From assembly GCF_014384785.1 (NCBI RefSeq), contig NZ_JACRSU010000001.1:1-64000 (forward strand): DNA of 64,000 nt, in the 5' to 3' direction. Made by a program: the position numbers and the translations under genes. The notes below the pieces were generated by a model that worked only from the letters and a program-made list of their open reading frames with translations, had not been told where the DNA came from and did no database searches. The DNA comes from Congzhengia minquanensis (lineage in GTDB: Bacteria; Bacillota; Clostridia; UBA1381; UBA9506). Of the stretch, positions 35,266 through 44,316 are shown piece after piece (positions within the stretch are counted from its first letter, which is position 1; each line of letters starts with the position of its first letter).

Positions 35266-36132
35266 ATGAAAACAAAAAAATTTTTAGCAGTTTTAATTTC
35301 AGGTATTTTAATGGCGGCTCTTCTTTCCGGCTGCGGCACAAATAAAGGCGGTGACAATTCTGCAGCGAACACCGCTGGAACAAATTCAGAAGCAAAGCTT
35401 TCCGGCACAATCAAAATGGCAGGCTCCACTTCAATGGAAAAACTGGCCAATGCACTTTCAGAAAGTTTTATGGCAGAAAACCCCAAGGTGTCCGTCACAG
35501 CAGAATTTATTGGTTCTTCTGCCGGAATTGAGGCCGTAACCTCTGGTTCTTCCAATATTGGCAATTCCTCAAGAGCTTTAAAGGACAGTGAAAAGTCAGC
35601 AGGGATTGCAGAAAACATTGTGGCAATTGACGGTATTGCGGTCATTGTTAACAAAGGCAGCGCGGAAGAACTGACAAAAGACCAGCTCGTCAGCATTTAT
35701 AAAGGCGAAACAAAAAACTGGAGCGATGTTGGCGCGTCCGGCGGCGCAATTGTAGTGGTAGGACGTGAAGCCGGCTCCGGCACACGGGATGCATTTGAGG
35801 AAATTCTTGAGTTAAAAAATGAATGTGCCTATGCAAATGAATTAGACAGCACCGGCGCAGTGATGGCTAAGGTTGCTTCAACTCCCGGCGCTATTGGGTA
35901 TGTTTCGTTAGATGTTTTAGACGACTCTGTAACTGCATTGAAAATTGATGGTGTAGAGCCTACCGAACAGAATATTAAAGACGACAAATATTTGTTGTCA
36001 AGACCGTTTATTATGGCGACAAAAGGCGAAATTTCTCAGCAGAACGAACTGGTAAAAGCATGGTTTGACTATATTGAATCCGATGCTGGCCAAAAAATTA
36101 TCCAAAAGGTGGGTTTAATCACCGTAAAATAA
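35266..36132 (+). CDS. pstS: phosphate ABC transporter, binding lipoprotein
   Basis: 288 residues. A lipoprotein signal ends LLSGC (C23). The mature part is a PBP-like fold: IKMAGSTSMEKLANALSESF and IGSSAGIEAV, then IGNSSRAL and VVGREAGSGTRDAFEE, which bind phosphate. It captures phosphate outside the membrane for PstCAB. It opens a five-gene operon and AAAAGGAGAAATGATTT precedes the start. No PHO box is clear and no phoPR genes are nearby, so control is probably through PhoU and a distant two-component system. Confidence 0.95.
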   Translation: MKTKKFLAVLISGILMAALLSGCGTNKGGDNSAANTAGTNSEAKLSGTIKMAGSTSMEKLANALSESFMAENPKVSVTAEFIGSSAGIEAVTSGSSNIGNSSRALKDSEKSAGIAENIVAIDGIAVIVNKGSAEELTKDQLVSIYKGETKNWSDVGASGGAIVVVGREAGSGTRDAFEEILELKNECAYANELDSTGAVMAKVASTPGAIGYVSLDVLDDSVTALKIDGVEPTEQNIKDDKYLLSRPFIMATKGEISQQNELVKAWFDYIESDAGQKIIQKVGLITVK

Positions 36133-36145
36133 GGACCGGTGCAGA

Positions 36146-37078
36146 ATGAGCAATCAAACGTCAATCATAAACAAAAATAATAAAAAATCCGTAATTGAGA
36201 ATGCGGCAAAAATAATATTTACCGCATGTGCATTGGTTGCAATCTGCGCCGTATTCTCCATTACGTTATATATGATTTTAAATGGACTTCCGGCCCTTCA
36301 AAAGGTCGGTATCACCGAAATTCTCTTCTCCTCGGTATGGAAACCAACGGCCGCCGCCCCCTCCTTTGGAATCCTTTACATTATCCTTACATCCATTGTC
36401 GGAACTTTTGCGGCAATCTTAATCGGCGTTCCCATTGGAATTCTAACTGCGGTATTTTTGTCAGAAGTTGCCCCGCCAAAGCTCATTGCCGTCGTAAAAC
36501 CTGCGGTTGAGCTTTTGGCAGGCATTCCTTCCGTCATTTACGGACTTTTGGGTATTATGATTTTAAATCCCTTGATGTATAAGCTGGAGCTGAAACTGTT
36601 TGAAGGCAGCACAACGCACCAGTTTACCGGTGGTGCAAACCTGATTTCCGCAGTTTTGGTGCTGGCAGTCATGATTTTGCCCACCGTTATTAATATTTCT
36701 GAGGCTTCCCTGCGGGCGGTGCCGGGATATTTAAAATCAGCGTCACTTGGATTGGGCGCCTCAAAAATACAAACTATTTTTAAAGTGCAAATCCCCGCTG
36801 CAAAATCGGGAATTATGACCGCGGTTGTCTTAGGAATAGGCCGTGCAATCGGCGAGGCTATGGCAATCACCTTGGTTTCTGGCGGTTCTGTTAATCTTCC
36901 TCTGCCCTTTAATTCCGTCCGGTTTTTAACCACGGCAATCGTAAGTGAAATGGGATATTCAGAAGGCACGCACAGGCAGGTGCTGTTCACAATCGGTCTG
37001 GTTCTGTTTCTGTTTATCAGTCTGATAAATCTCGGACTAACCAAATTTTTAAAGAGAGGGGATTTAAAAAATGGATAA
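36146..37078 (+). CDS. pstC: phosphate ABC transporter permease PstC
   Basis: 310 residues with six transmembrane helices and the BPD inner-membrane signature AASLGLGASKIQTIFKVQIPA. ELLAGIPSVIYGLLG is the characteristic PstC segment. Residues about 148-172 form a longer loop than usual (LELKLFEGSTTHQFTGG). It starts 13 bases after pstS and overlaps pstA by 8 bases. Confidence 0.95.
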   Translation: MSNQTSIINKNNKKSVIENAAKIIFTACALVAICAVFSITLYMILNGLPALQKVGITEILFSSVWKPTAAAPSFGILYIILTSIVGTFAAILIGVPIGILTAVFLSEVAPPKLIAVVKPAVELLAGIPSVIYGLLGIMILNPLMYKLELKLFEGSTTHQFTGGANLISAVLVLAVMILPTVINISEASLRAVPGYLKSASLGLGASKIQTIFKVQIPAAKSGIMTAVVLGIGRAIGEAMAITLVSGGSVNLPLPFNSVRFLTTAIVSEMGYSEGTHRQVLFTIGLVLFLFISLINLGLTKFLKRGDLKNG

Positions 37079-37943
37079 CTCTCTCACAAAAAGAAGAAAA
37101 CGTGTATCAGATAAAATATTATATTTTTTTATTTACCTTTCTGCGGCATTTTCTGTGTGTTTGCTGGCAGGCATTATCATTTACGTCTTTGTTAAGGGGC
37201 TTCCTGTGGTAAACTGGCAGTTTCTCACCACAGTTCGAAGTGCACTGGAAGAAACGGAAGGAATTGCCGGGAACATTATAAATACGCTTTATATCATTGT
37301 AATAACCCTCATCATCGCAACGCCCATTGGCATTGGTTCGGCCATTTATTTAAATGAATATGCCAAACCGGGAAAATTTGTGAGAATGATTGAGTTTACA
37401 ACAGAGACCCTGGCAGGCATTCCCTCCATTATTTTCGGACTGTTCGGCATGGTGTTTTTCGGAAATACGCTGGGCCTGGAATATTCTATTTTAACCGGCT
37501 CACTGACGCTAACGCTCATGGTATTGCCGCTGATTACCCGAAACACCCAAGAGGCCTTAAAAACCGTTCCTGCTTCCTGGCGCAGCGGCGCTTTGGGACT
37601 GGGTTCAGAAAAATGGCACATGATTCGTACCATTCTGCTTCCCTGTGCAAGTTCTGGAATTATCACAGGGGTAATTCTGGCAATCGGCAGAATTGTGGGC
37701 GAATCGGCGGCGCTCCTGTTTACTGCAGGTTCCGGATATCTGCTTCCCCGCTCTGTCTTTTCAAAAATATTTGAATCCGGCGGAACCCTTACAATTGAGC
37801 TTTACTTAAGTATGTCAAAGGGTGAATATGACATTGCGTTTGGAATTGCAGCCGTATTGGTAATTATCGTGCTGTTAATTAACTTTTTAACCCACGCCGT
37901 TACCAAAAAGAACGACATTACAAGGAGAATGAACAATGGGTAA
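37071..37943 (+). CDS. pstA: phosphate ABC transporter permease PstA
   Basis: 290 residues, six transmembrane helices. [19 protein letters not shown] and the coupling motif [20 protein letters not shown] identify PstA, partner of PstC in the membrane channel. It overlaps both neighbours by 8 bases, showing translational coupling in the order C-A-B. Confidence 0.95.
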   Translation: MDNSLTKRRKRVSDKILYFFIYLSAAFSVCLLAGIIIYVFVKGLPVVNWQFLTTVRSALEETEGIAGNIINTLYIIVITLIIATPIGIGSAIYLNEYAKPGKFVRMIEFTTETLAGIPSIIFGLFGMVFFGNTLGLEYSILTGSLTLTLMVLPLITRNTQEALKTVPASWRSGALGLGSEKWHMIRTILLPCASSGIITGVILAIGRIVGESAALLFTAGSGYLLPRSVFSKIFESGGTLTIELYLSMSKGEYDIAFGIAAVLVIIVLLINFLTHAVTKKNDITRRMNNG

Positions 37944-38688
37944 GATTGATGCAAAAAACTTAAATCTGTTTTACGGCGACAACCATGCGTTAAAAGACGT
38001 AAACATAAGCCTTCAGGCCAATTCCATCTCCGCTCTGATTGGCCCTTCCGGCTGCGGAAAATCGACCTTTTTAAAGACGCTGAACCGCATGAATGATTTA
38101 ATTGACAGCGTAAAAATAACAGGCGAAGTTCGGTTAGACGGCGAGAATATTTACGACCCGAAAGTGGACACAACGGTTTTAAGAAAGCGTGTTGGCATGG
38201 TGTTTCAACAGCCAAATCCATTTCCGATGAGCATTTATGACAACATTGCCTATGGCCCGCGCATTCACGGTATTAAAAACAAACACGAGCTTGATAAAAT
38301 TGTGGAAGAAAGTCTGCGCGGCGCTGCCATTTTCGATGAGGTAAAAGACCGGCTGAAAAAATCTGCCTTAGGCCTCTCCGGCGGGCAGCAGCAGCGGCTT
38401 TGTATTGCCCGGGCGCTGGCTGTTTATCCTGAAGTTCTGCTTATGGACGAGCCAACCTCTGCCTTAGACCCCGTATCCACCTCAAAAATTGAGGATTTAA
38501 TGGAAGATTTAAAAAAGAATTATACCATAGTAATTGTAACCCACAATATGCAGCAGGCCGCCCGCGTATCCGACTACACCGCGTTCTTCTTGGTGGGTGA
38601 AATTGTGGAATTTGATACCACAGACAATATCTTCTCCGCACCAACCGACAAACGGACAGAAGACTATATTTCAGGGAGGTTTGGTTAA
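37936..38688 (+). CDS. pstB: phosphate ABC transporter ATPase
   Basis: 250 residues with Walker [10 protein letters not shown], signature [15 protein letters not shown] and Walker [13 protein letters not shown]. The stretch [15 protein letters not shown] and [21 protein letters not shown] is specific to PstB. It powers phosphate import by PstCA and overlaps phoU by one base. Confidence 0.96.
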   Translation: MGKIDAKNLNLFYGDNHALKDVNISLQANSISALIGPSGCGKSTFLKTLNRMNDLIDSVKITGEVRLDGENIYDPKVDTTVLRKRVGMVFQQPNPFPMSIYDNIAYGPRIHGIKNKHELDKIVEESLRGAAIFDEVKDRLKKSALGLSGGQQQRLCIARALAVYPEVLLMDEPTSALDPVSTSKIEDLMEDLKKNYTIVIVTHNMQQAARVSDYTAFFLVGEIVEFDTTDNIFSAPTDKRTEDYISGRFG

Positions 38689-39332
38689 TGCGCATTAAAT
38701 TTGACGAGCAGTTAGAAATTTTAAACAACGAACTGACAGAAATGGGATTTTTAGTAGAAAAAGCGATTACAAGCGCGGTTGACGCGCTGCGCAAAAACGA
38801 TAAAGATTTGGCACAGCAGGCCATAGCGTTCGATTCGGAAATTGACCAGAAGGAAAAGGACATTGAGGCGATTTGTCTGCGTCTGCTGCTGCATCAGCAA
38901 CCTGTGGCAACAGATTTAAGAAAGGTTTCCTCCGCTTTAAAGATGATAACGGACATGGAGCGCATTGGCGACATGGCCTCGGATATTTCTGAAATCACCA
39001 TGATGGATTCTGAATTGCTCGCCGTCAGCAATTTAGAACACATCAGCCAAATGGAAAAAGAAACCATTCAAATGGTGAACGAAAGCATTAAGGCCTTTGT
39101 AAAAAAAGACATTCAGCTGGCGCAAAAGGTGATTGATGACGACGACATTGTAGACGCATTGTTTGAAAAGGTTAAATCTGATTTAATTGAAATTATGCGA
39201 ACGGATGTTTCCGTTTGCAACGGCGCTGTTGACCTTTTAATGGTTGCAAAATATTTTGAGCGTATCGGAGACCATGCAACAAATATTGCCGAATGGGTTC
39301 TATTTTCTATTGAGGGAACACATGTGGAATAG
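38688..39332 (+). CDS. phoU: phosphate-transport regulator PhoU
   Basis: 214 residues, two three-helix PhoU repeats (QQPVATDLRKVSSALKMI; AKYFERIGDHATNIAEW), each with the E/D-x3-D metal motif. PhoU restrains the Pst transporter and relays phosphate status to the phosphate-sensing kinase in relatives. It is the last gene of the operon, followed by a terminator. Confidence 0.95.
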   Translation: MRIKFDEQLEILNNELTEMGFLVEKAITSAVDALRKNDKDLAQQAIAFDSEIDQKEKDIEAICLRLLLHQQPVATDLRKVSSALKMITDMERIGDMASDISEITMMDSELLAVSNLEHISQMEKETIQMVNESIKAFVKKDIQLAQKVIDDDDIVDALFEKVKSDLIEIMRTDVSVCNGAVDLLMVAKYFERIGDHATNIAEWVLFSIEGTHVE

Positions 39333-39354
39333 TTTCAGTTGAAATAATAATAAT

Positions 39355-39384
39355 AAAAGGGCATTGTTTGCCCTTTTATTTTTA
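39355..39384 (+). terminator. terminator of the pst operon
   Basis: AAAAGGGC mirrored as GCCCTTTT with a short loop, followed by an A/T-rich T tract. Confidence 0.8.
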
Positions 39385-39392
39385 TTATTTAT

Positions 39393-39421
39393 TTGATTTT
39401 TTAGCGCAATTCTGATATAAT
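39393..39421 (+). promoter_or_regulatory. sigma-A promoter of the HD-domain gene
   Basis: TTGATT (39393-39398), 17 bases, TATAAT (39416-39421), 38 bases before the start codon. Confidence 0.75.
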
Positions 39422-39459
39422 GACTTAAATTAAGATCGATTCGTTAAGGAGAAAACAAT

Positions 39460-40119
39460 ATGATTACATTTGAAGATATTAAAAACAACGAAGCCGTTCG
39501 GACATATATCGCCCAAGCGGACAAATCGCTGGTTGCGCTGGGCTTTACCGAGCATAGTTTTGCCCATGTTACAACCGTAGCAAACACGTCGAAATATATT
39601 TTAGAAACCCTGGGCTACCCTGCTCACGACGTAGAGCTTGTGCAGATTGCCGCCTATCTTCACGACATTGGAAATTTGGTAAACAGAATTGAACACTCTC
39701 AGAGCGGCGCAATTTTAGCATTCCGAATTCTGGATAAAATGCAAATGCCGGCGGAAGATATTGCACTGATTGCAACTGCAATTGGAAATCACGATGAGGG
39801 CACCGGCGTTGCCGTAAACCATATTGCCGCCGCACTAATTTTAGGCGACAAGACCGACGTGCGCAGAAGCCGCGTAAGAAACCAGGATTTTACCTCCTTC
39901 GATATTCACGACAGGGTAAACTACTCTGTGAAAAAATCCGTTGTGAAAATCAACGAGGAAAAAACAATTATTAAGCTTAAATTATTTTTAGATAATCACT
40001 TTGGTTCTATTATGGACTATTTTGAGATTTTTATGGACAGAATGATTCTTTGCCGCAAGGCAGCGGAAAAGCTGGGACTGGAATTTAAGCTGATTATTAA
40101 TGAGCAGCAGTTAATTTAA
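39460..40119 (+). CDS. HD-domain phosphohydrolase
   Basis: 219 residues. The HD superfamily metal ligands are seen as HSFAHVTTVA, AYLHDIGNL, IEHSQSGA and IGNHDEG, with KTDVRRSRVR later. The family hydrolyses phosphate esters of nucleotides or signalling molecules, but this subgroup has no settled substrate. GGAGAAAACAAT precedes the ATG. It is the first gene of a three-gene run with a dehydrogenase and a PHP phosphoesterase, so the three may share a small-molecule salvage or clean-up pathway (inference). Confidence 0.88.
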   Translation: MITFEDIKNNEAVRTYIAQADKSLVALGFTEHSFAHVTTVANTSKYILETLGYPAHDVELVQIAAYLHDIGNLVNRIEHSQSGAILAFRILDKMQMPAEDIALIATAIGNHDEGTGVAVNHIAAALILGDKTDVRRSRVRNQDFTSFDIHDRVNYSVKKSVVKINEEKTIIKLKLFLDNHFGSIMDYFEIFMDRMILCRKAAEKLGLEFKLIINEQQLI

Positions 40120-40131
40120 GGAGTGACGGAA

Positions 40132-41079
40132 ATGAAACTTACATTGCTCGATGCCGAAACTCTGGGCGGCGACTTAAACTTCGATTTGCTGAAAGAATTT
40201 GGCGATATCGTTGTGTTCCAAAACACATTGCCCCATGAGGTTGCAGAACACATTGCAGACAGCAACGTGATCATTATTAACAAAATAAAAATAAATGAAC
40301 AAAATTTAAAAAATGCTCATGACCTGAAGCTAATTTGTGTTGCCGCCACAGGTTATGACAACATTGATTTGGCATATTGCAAAGCGCACGGTATTGCTGT
40401 GTGCAATGTGGTTGGCTATTCCACACACAGCGTTGCACAGGTAACGCTTGCAATGGCTTTGTCGCTTTACACCCATTTGCCGGAATACAGCGCGTTTGTA
40501 GACTGTGGGCAGTATTCAAAAAGCGGTGTTGCAAACCGGCTTACCCCCGTTTATCACGAGCTGTTCGGTAAGGTTTGGGGCGTTATCGGCCTGGGAAACA
40601 TAGGAAAACAGGTGGCGCGCACAGCAGAGGCTATGGGCTGTCGCGTAATTGGCTTTAGACGTACCCCGGACGAAGACTATCCCTGCTGCGCCCTTGATTA
40701 TTTATTGCAAAACGCAGATATTATATCCGTCCATTTGCCGCTGAGCAAGGAAACACGAGGGTTAATCAATGAAGAAAGAATTGCGTCCATGAAGCGAAAT
40801 GCCATCTTCATCAACGTGTCAAGGGGAGCCATAGCAGACGAGACAGCCTTGGCAAAAGCAATTTTAGACAAAAAAATCGGTGGATTGGGAATTGACGTAT
40901 ATTCGGCGGAACCGTTTCCTGAAAACCATCCATACACTGCCCTGCTTGATCTCCCAAACGTTTGTCTTACACCCCACATGGCCTGGGGCGCATTGGAAGC
41001 CCGACAGCGCTGCCTCAATGAAATTGTACTCAACATCAAAGCATTTTATAGCGGTGAGCACCGCAACCGCTTGGTTTAA
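40132..41079 (+). CDS. D-2-hydroxyacid dehydrogenase
   Basis: 315 residues. The substrate domain flanks a Rossmann domain with GVIGLGNIGKQVARTAEAMG. The catalytic arginine is in INVSRGAIADE, the glutamate in the following segment, and the histidine in LTPHMAWGA. It resembles glycerate/hydroxypyruvate reductases (HprA type). GGAG with eight-base spacing fixes the ATG at 40132. It begins 12 bases after the HD gene and is co-transcribed. Confidence 0.9.
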   Translation: MKLTLLDAETLGGDLNFDLLKEFGDIVVFQNTLPHEVAEHIADSNVIIINKIKINEQNLKNAHDLKLICVAATGYDNIDLAYCKAHGIAVCNVVGYSTHSVAQVTLAMALSLYTHLPEYSAFVDCGQYSKSGVANRLTPVYHELFGKVWGVIGLGNIGKQVARTAEAMGCRVIGFRRTPDEDYPCCALDYLLQNADIISVHLPLSKETRGLINEERIASMKRNAIFINVSRGAIADETALAKAILDKKIGGLGIDVYSAEPFPENHPYTALLDLPNVCLTPHMAWGALEARQRCLNEIVLNIKAFYSGEHRNRLV

Positions 41080-41095
41080 AAAAGGAGGTTTTTAA

Positions 41096-41887
41096 ATGTT
41101 TATCGACCATGATATGCATATCCACACACACTATTCCCCCTGTGCCGACGCTACGGCCACAGCTGAACACTACATACAAAAAGCTCACGAGCTGGGCCTG
41201 AAAAAAATTGGTTTTGCCGACCATATGTGGGACAGCGCTGTGGAATGCACAATTCCGGACTATCGAAAGCTGACCTATGAGCATATTTCGCAAATTAAGG
41301 AAGAGGTCAAGGCACTAGATGCCGGCGGCATTGAAATTCTTTTTGGCTGCGAAACAGAATGTGATAAAAACGGAACGGTGGCTGTCAGCGAAGAAGTTGC
41401 CGAACAGCTTGACTTTTTAATTGTACCGCAGTCGCACACACATCTCACTATGCCCAAAGATTGTTATGAACCCCACCGGAAACACGCAGAATTTATGCTG
41501 GAACGGTTTTATAACATAGTTGAATCACCTGTAAGCAAATATGTCACCACCATTCCACACCCCTTTTGTGCGGTAGCCTGCCCCTATGACAATCGGGAGC
41601 TAGTCCGTCTGATTACCGATCAGGAGTTTTCCGACTGTTTTCGCGCTGCCAAAGAGAAAAACATTGCAGTTGAAATTAATGCCGGGGCGTTTGCAGGTAA
41701 ATCAATAGGAGAAATTCGAACAGATCCTATGCTTCATATGCTGAGCATTGCAAAGTCTGCCGGCTGCAAATTTGTGTTCGGTTCCGATTCTCACAGAAGC
41801 ACGGGACACGATGGTTTTTTTAAAAACTATGTGATTGCCTGCCTGTTAGAATTAAAACCGGAGGATATTGCAGAATTTGCAAGATAA
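41096..41887 (+). CDS. PHP-domain phosphoesterase (HisJ-like)
   Basis: 263 residues. The PHP motifs are present: HDMHIHTHYSPCADA, KKIGFADHMW, FGCETECD, VTTIPHPF and VFGSDSHR. They supply the histidines and aspartates of a trinuclear metal site. The closest functional relatives are histidinol-phosphatases, but no his genes are nearby, so the true substrate is uncertain. AAGGAGGTTTTTAA precedes the ATG. A terminator follows immediately. Confidence 0.85.
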   Translation: MFIDHDMHIHTHYSPCADATATAEHYIQKAHELGLKKIGFADHMWDSAVECTIPDYRKLTYEHISQIKEEVKALDAGGIEILFGCETECDKNGTVAVSEEVAEQLDFLIVPQSHTHLTMPKDCYEPHRKHAEFMLERFYNIVESPVSKYVTTIPHPFCAVACPYDNRELVRLITDQEFSDCFRAAKEKNIAVEINAGAFAGKSIGEIRTDPMLHMLSIAKSAGCKFVFGSDSHRSTGHDGFFKNYVIACLLELKPEDIAEFAR

Positions 41888-41888
41888 C

Positions 41889-41917
41889 AAAAAAGCGGCT
41901 TTAGCCGCTTTTTTTAT
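41889..41917. terminator. bidirectional terminator
   Basis: AAAGCGGCT and AGCCGCTTT flank a 2-base loop, followed by seven T. It also overlaps the end of the convergent minus-strand gene (stop at 41914). Confidence 0.9.
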
Positions 41918-43044
41918 TCTTGAATTAAATCTAACAATCCCAAATTACAGGTCGTGGTAAATGGTTTCATGTCTTCCCGCCGGAATTGATTCGCCCTGCG
42001 AAGCTCCTCGTCGCAAAAGTGCAGTGCAGCAAGACGCATGGGCAGCCATTCGCGCATAACACCTTTGTGTGCGTTAAGCTGTTGATGAGGCCATAGAAAC
42101 GGATTAATATAATAGGGTTTAAAAAACGAAATACTTTTTTTTATTCCTTTCCCCTCTTTGGTTATAAAGTTCCATAAATCCACGCCCTTGTGATACGCCA
42201 GTTCGCAGGTAATTGCACATGCTTCGAGATTAAAAAGCGTATAAAAGTAGGAAATTGTCCGTGTCAGTTCGTCGCTGAACGCACCTTCGTTGTTTGTCTG
42301 ATTTGGAATGACGTCAGTTCGATATTTTTCAAAACATTCGTTCATAAGTGCATCATCACCCGCAAAGGCACTGAACACCGCAGCCTGTGTATTCCACCAG
42401 TTGGCATGGTTGTTAAAATAGTTTTTCTCTTCAAGTCCTTTTTTGCTGTGGTTCATCCAGTAAACATAATCGCGGAACCAGTCTTTCACCAATTCTATTT
42501 GTTCTGTGAATTTGCCGGTTTGCTCAATGAGATTTAGTCCTGCAACAACTTTAATCAACTGTGCAGTATCGATAATGCCTATGCTTCGCCCGTCACAAAT
42601 GCCGCGCACAGCCTGACCATACTCCAAATGGGGTGACATTTTTGTTGCTTTATTCACAAACCAAATTTCAGCCAGCGATACTGCCTTTTGCATATACTCA
42701 TCACTTTCTAAAAACAAGCCTGCCTGGGCCAAACCAGCAATAACATCACTCAGCGTTTGCATATCCTCGAAATGATGGTTAAACCTATTCGGGTTTACCT
42801 CTCCGTCTCTCCGAATATATGGCCCTCCCGGATTTTTTTCATCCGGCCACCAATAAGGGCCTTCACTGAAGTAATCGTGAGAATTTCCGCTTGCGGCAGG
42901 ACTTTTATGAAAGGTAACGCTTAAAGGCGGCGTTTGCATAAGCGTATCTGCTTTATTTTTCAAAGTCTGCTGCAGCTCCGAATTACCATTTAATTTTTCT
43001 TTTATATGAATAATATCTTCTGCTTTCATAAACAAGTAGGACAT
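41914..43044 (-). CDS. alginate-lyase-family protein
   Basis: 376 residues. NSHDYFSEGPYWWPDEKNPG, PNRFNHHFEDMQTLSD and NNHANWWNTQAAVF match the alpha/alpha toroid family PF05426, which includes PL5 alginate lyases and other uronate-polymer lyases. No signal peptide is visible, so it would act inside the cell on oligosaccharides. The predicted substrate is a uronic-acid-containing oligosaccharide. The aldo/keto reductase directly upstream on the same strand may work on the resulting aldehyde sugars (inference). Confidence 0.82.
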   Translation of the reverse strand: MSYLFMKAEDIIHIKEKLNGNSELQQTLKNKADTLMQTPPLSVTFHKSPAASGNSHDYFSEGPYWWPDEKNPGGPYIRRDGEVNPNRFNHHFEDMQTLSDVIAGLAQAGLFLESDEYMQKAVSLAEIWFVNKATKMSPHLEYGQAVRGICDGRSIGIIDTAQLIKVVAGLNLIEQTGKFTEQIELVKDWFRDYVYWMNHSKKGLEEKNYFNNHANWWNTQAAVFSAFAGDDALMNECFEKYRTDVIPNQTNNEGAFSDELTRTISYFYTLFNLEACAITCELAYHKGVDLWNFITKEGKGIKKSISFFKPYYINPFLWPHQQLNAHKGVMREWLPMRLAALHFCDEELRRANQFRREDMKPFTTTCNLGLLDLIQE

Positions 43045-43062
43045 GCCGGCTACCAGCCTTTC

Positions 43063-44199
43063 TTAATTTACTTTATGGTTAAAATCAGATAAAATCTCCG
43101 AAATTTTAATCTGCTGCGGACAAACTGCTTCACAGCTCCTGCAGCCAATACAAGCCCCGGGCTGCTTGTCGGGTGTTAACGCCTGAAGCGCCATAGGCGC
43201 AATGAAAGCAAAATCTTTTGTAAATGTATGCTCATTATAAAGCTCCAGCAAATATGGAATATCCAGTCCCTGCGGGCAATGGCTGGTGCAATAGCGGCAT
43301 GCGGTGCATGGAACAGTAGTTTTGCCTGTCATTTCGTCTGCGATTTGAAACAACACCTTTAATTCGGCCTCAGATAATGGCTGCTCAGTTTCAAATGTTT
43401 GAATATTATCCAAAAGCTGGGTTTCGTCAGACATACCGGAAAGAATCATTGTAACCTCCGGAATCGTCTGTAAAAAGCGGAACGCCCAAGACGGAATTTT
43501 TGCTTCCGGTCGAAATGCCTGCAGCATGTTTTCCTGCTCCTCAGACAGCCGCGCAAGCTTTCCACCGCGCAACGGTTCCATTACCCAAATCGGAATATGA
43601 TATTCATTCAGTAGATCGACTTTTTCCTTTGCATTTTGAAATTCCCAGTCAAGGTAATTTAATTGAATTTGGCAAAATTCCATGTCGCTTCCATAGGCCT
43701 CAAGAAAACGTTTCATTGTTTCCAGTGTGCCGTGTGCAGAAAATCCAAGGTGGCGAATTCGCCCGTTTCTTTTTTGCTCCATTAAATAATCGTATGTTTT
43801 ATATGTATCATTATCCAAGTATGCGTCAATGTTCAGCTCGCAAACATTGTGGAAAAGATAAAAATCAAAATAGGAAACCTGACACTTTTCAAGCTGTTTT
43901 TCAAAAATTTCCTCATGCCGGCCAAATGAAGACAGATCATATCCTGGAAATTTTGTTGCAAGAAAAAACGAACTTCGGTTATACTTTTTCAGCGCCTTTC
44001 CCATAAACCATTCGGAATTCCCGTCGTGATATCCCCATGCGGTATCGAAATAATTCACGCCGTTAGCAATGGCCTCGTCTACCATCTTTTGGGCCAACGC
44101 TTCATTAATATTTGCTTCAACCCCGTTCACGGTTGGCAGGCGCATGGCCCCAAATCCAAGCATGGACAGACTTTCTCCCTGAAAATTTCGATAAATCAT
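43063..44199 (-). CDS. aldo/keto reductase with C-terminal 4Fe-4S domain
   Basis: 378 residues. The AKR barrel (about 1-275) has MLGFGAMRLP, YFDTAWGYHDGNSEWFMGKAL with the catalytic tyrosine, and LATKFPGYD. A bacterial ferredoxin-type end follows: CTACRYCTSHCP and CIGCRSCEAVCP, enough for two 4Fe-4S clusters. Such fusions are common in anaerobes and use iron-sulfur electrons as well as NAD(P)H. The ATG at 44199 is chosen because GAGGAGGATAAAA precedes it. Confidence 0.92.
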   Translation of the reverse strand: MIYRNFQGESLSMLGFGAMRLPTVNGVEANINEALAQKMVDEAIANGVNYFDTAWGYHDGNSEWFMGKALKKYNRSSFFLATKFPGYDLSSFGRHEEIFEKQLEKCQVSYFDFYLFHNVCELNIDAYLDNDTYKTYDYLMEQKRNGRIRHLGFSAHGTLETMKRFLEAYGSDMEFCQIQLNYLDWEFQNAKEKVDLLNEYHIPIWVMEPLRGGKLARLSEEQENMLQAFRPEAKIPSWAFRFLQTIPEVTMILSGMSDETQLLDNIQTFETEQPLSEAELKVLFQIADEMTGKTTVPCTACRYCTSHCPQGLDIPYLLELYNEHTFTKDFAFIAPMALQALTPDKQPGACIGCRSCEAVCPQQIKISEILSDFNHKVN

Positions 44200-44240
44200 T
44201 TTTATCCTCCTCAACATTGTTAGTTCAAAATATACATTGT

Positions 44241-44268
44241 GAAAAAGACAGGCCATAAAGGCCTGCCA
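44241..44268 (-). terminator. terminator near the diguanylate cyclase end
   Basis: CAGGCC and GGCCTG flank a 5-base loop; on the minus strand it is followed by TCTTTTTC. A second weaker stem (AGAGTGT/ACACTCT, about 44275-44303) lies just before it. Confidence 0.7.
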
Positions 44269-44316
44269 CATTTAAGAGTGTGCTTCAATGTTACACTCTT
44301 TTGATAAAAATTTAAA

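Noticed and set aside
35244..35696. 150-codon minus-strand frame opposite pstS
   Set aside because: It is opposite conserved phosphate-binding protein sequence and has no ribosome site or recognisable domain.
42190..42537. Long plus-strand open frame antisense to the alginate-lyase-family gene
   Set aside because: No ribosome site, no family motif, and the opposite strand encodes a well-conserved protein. It is a shadow frame.
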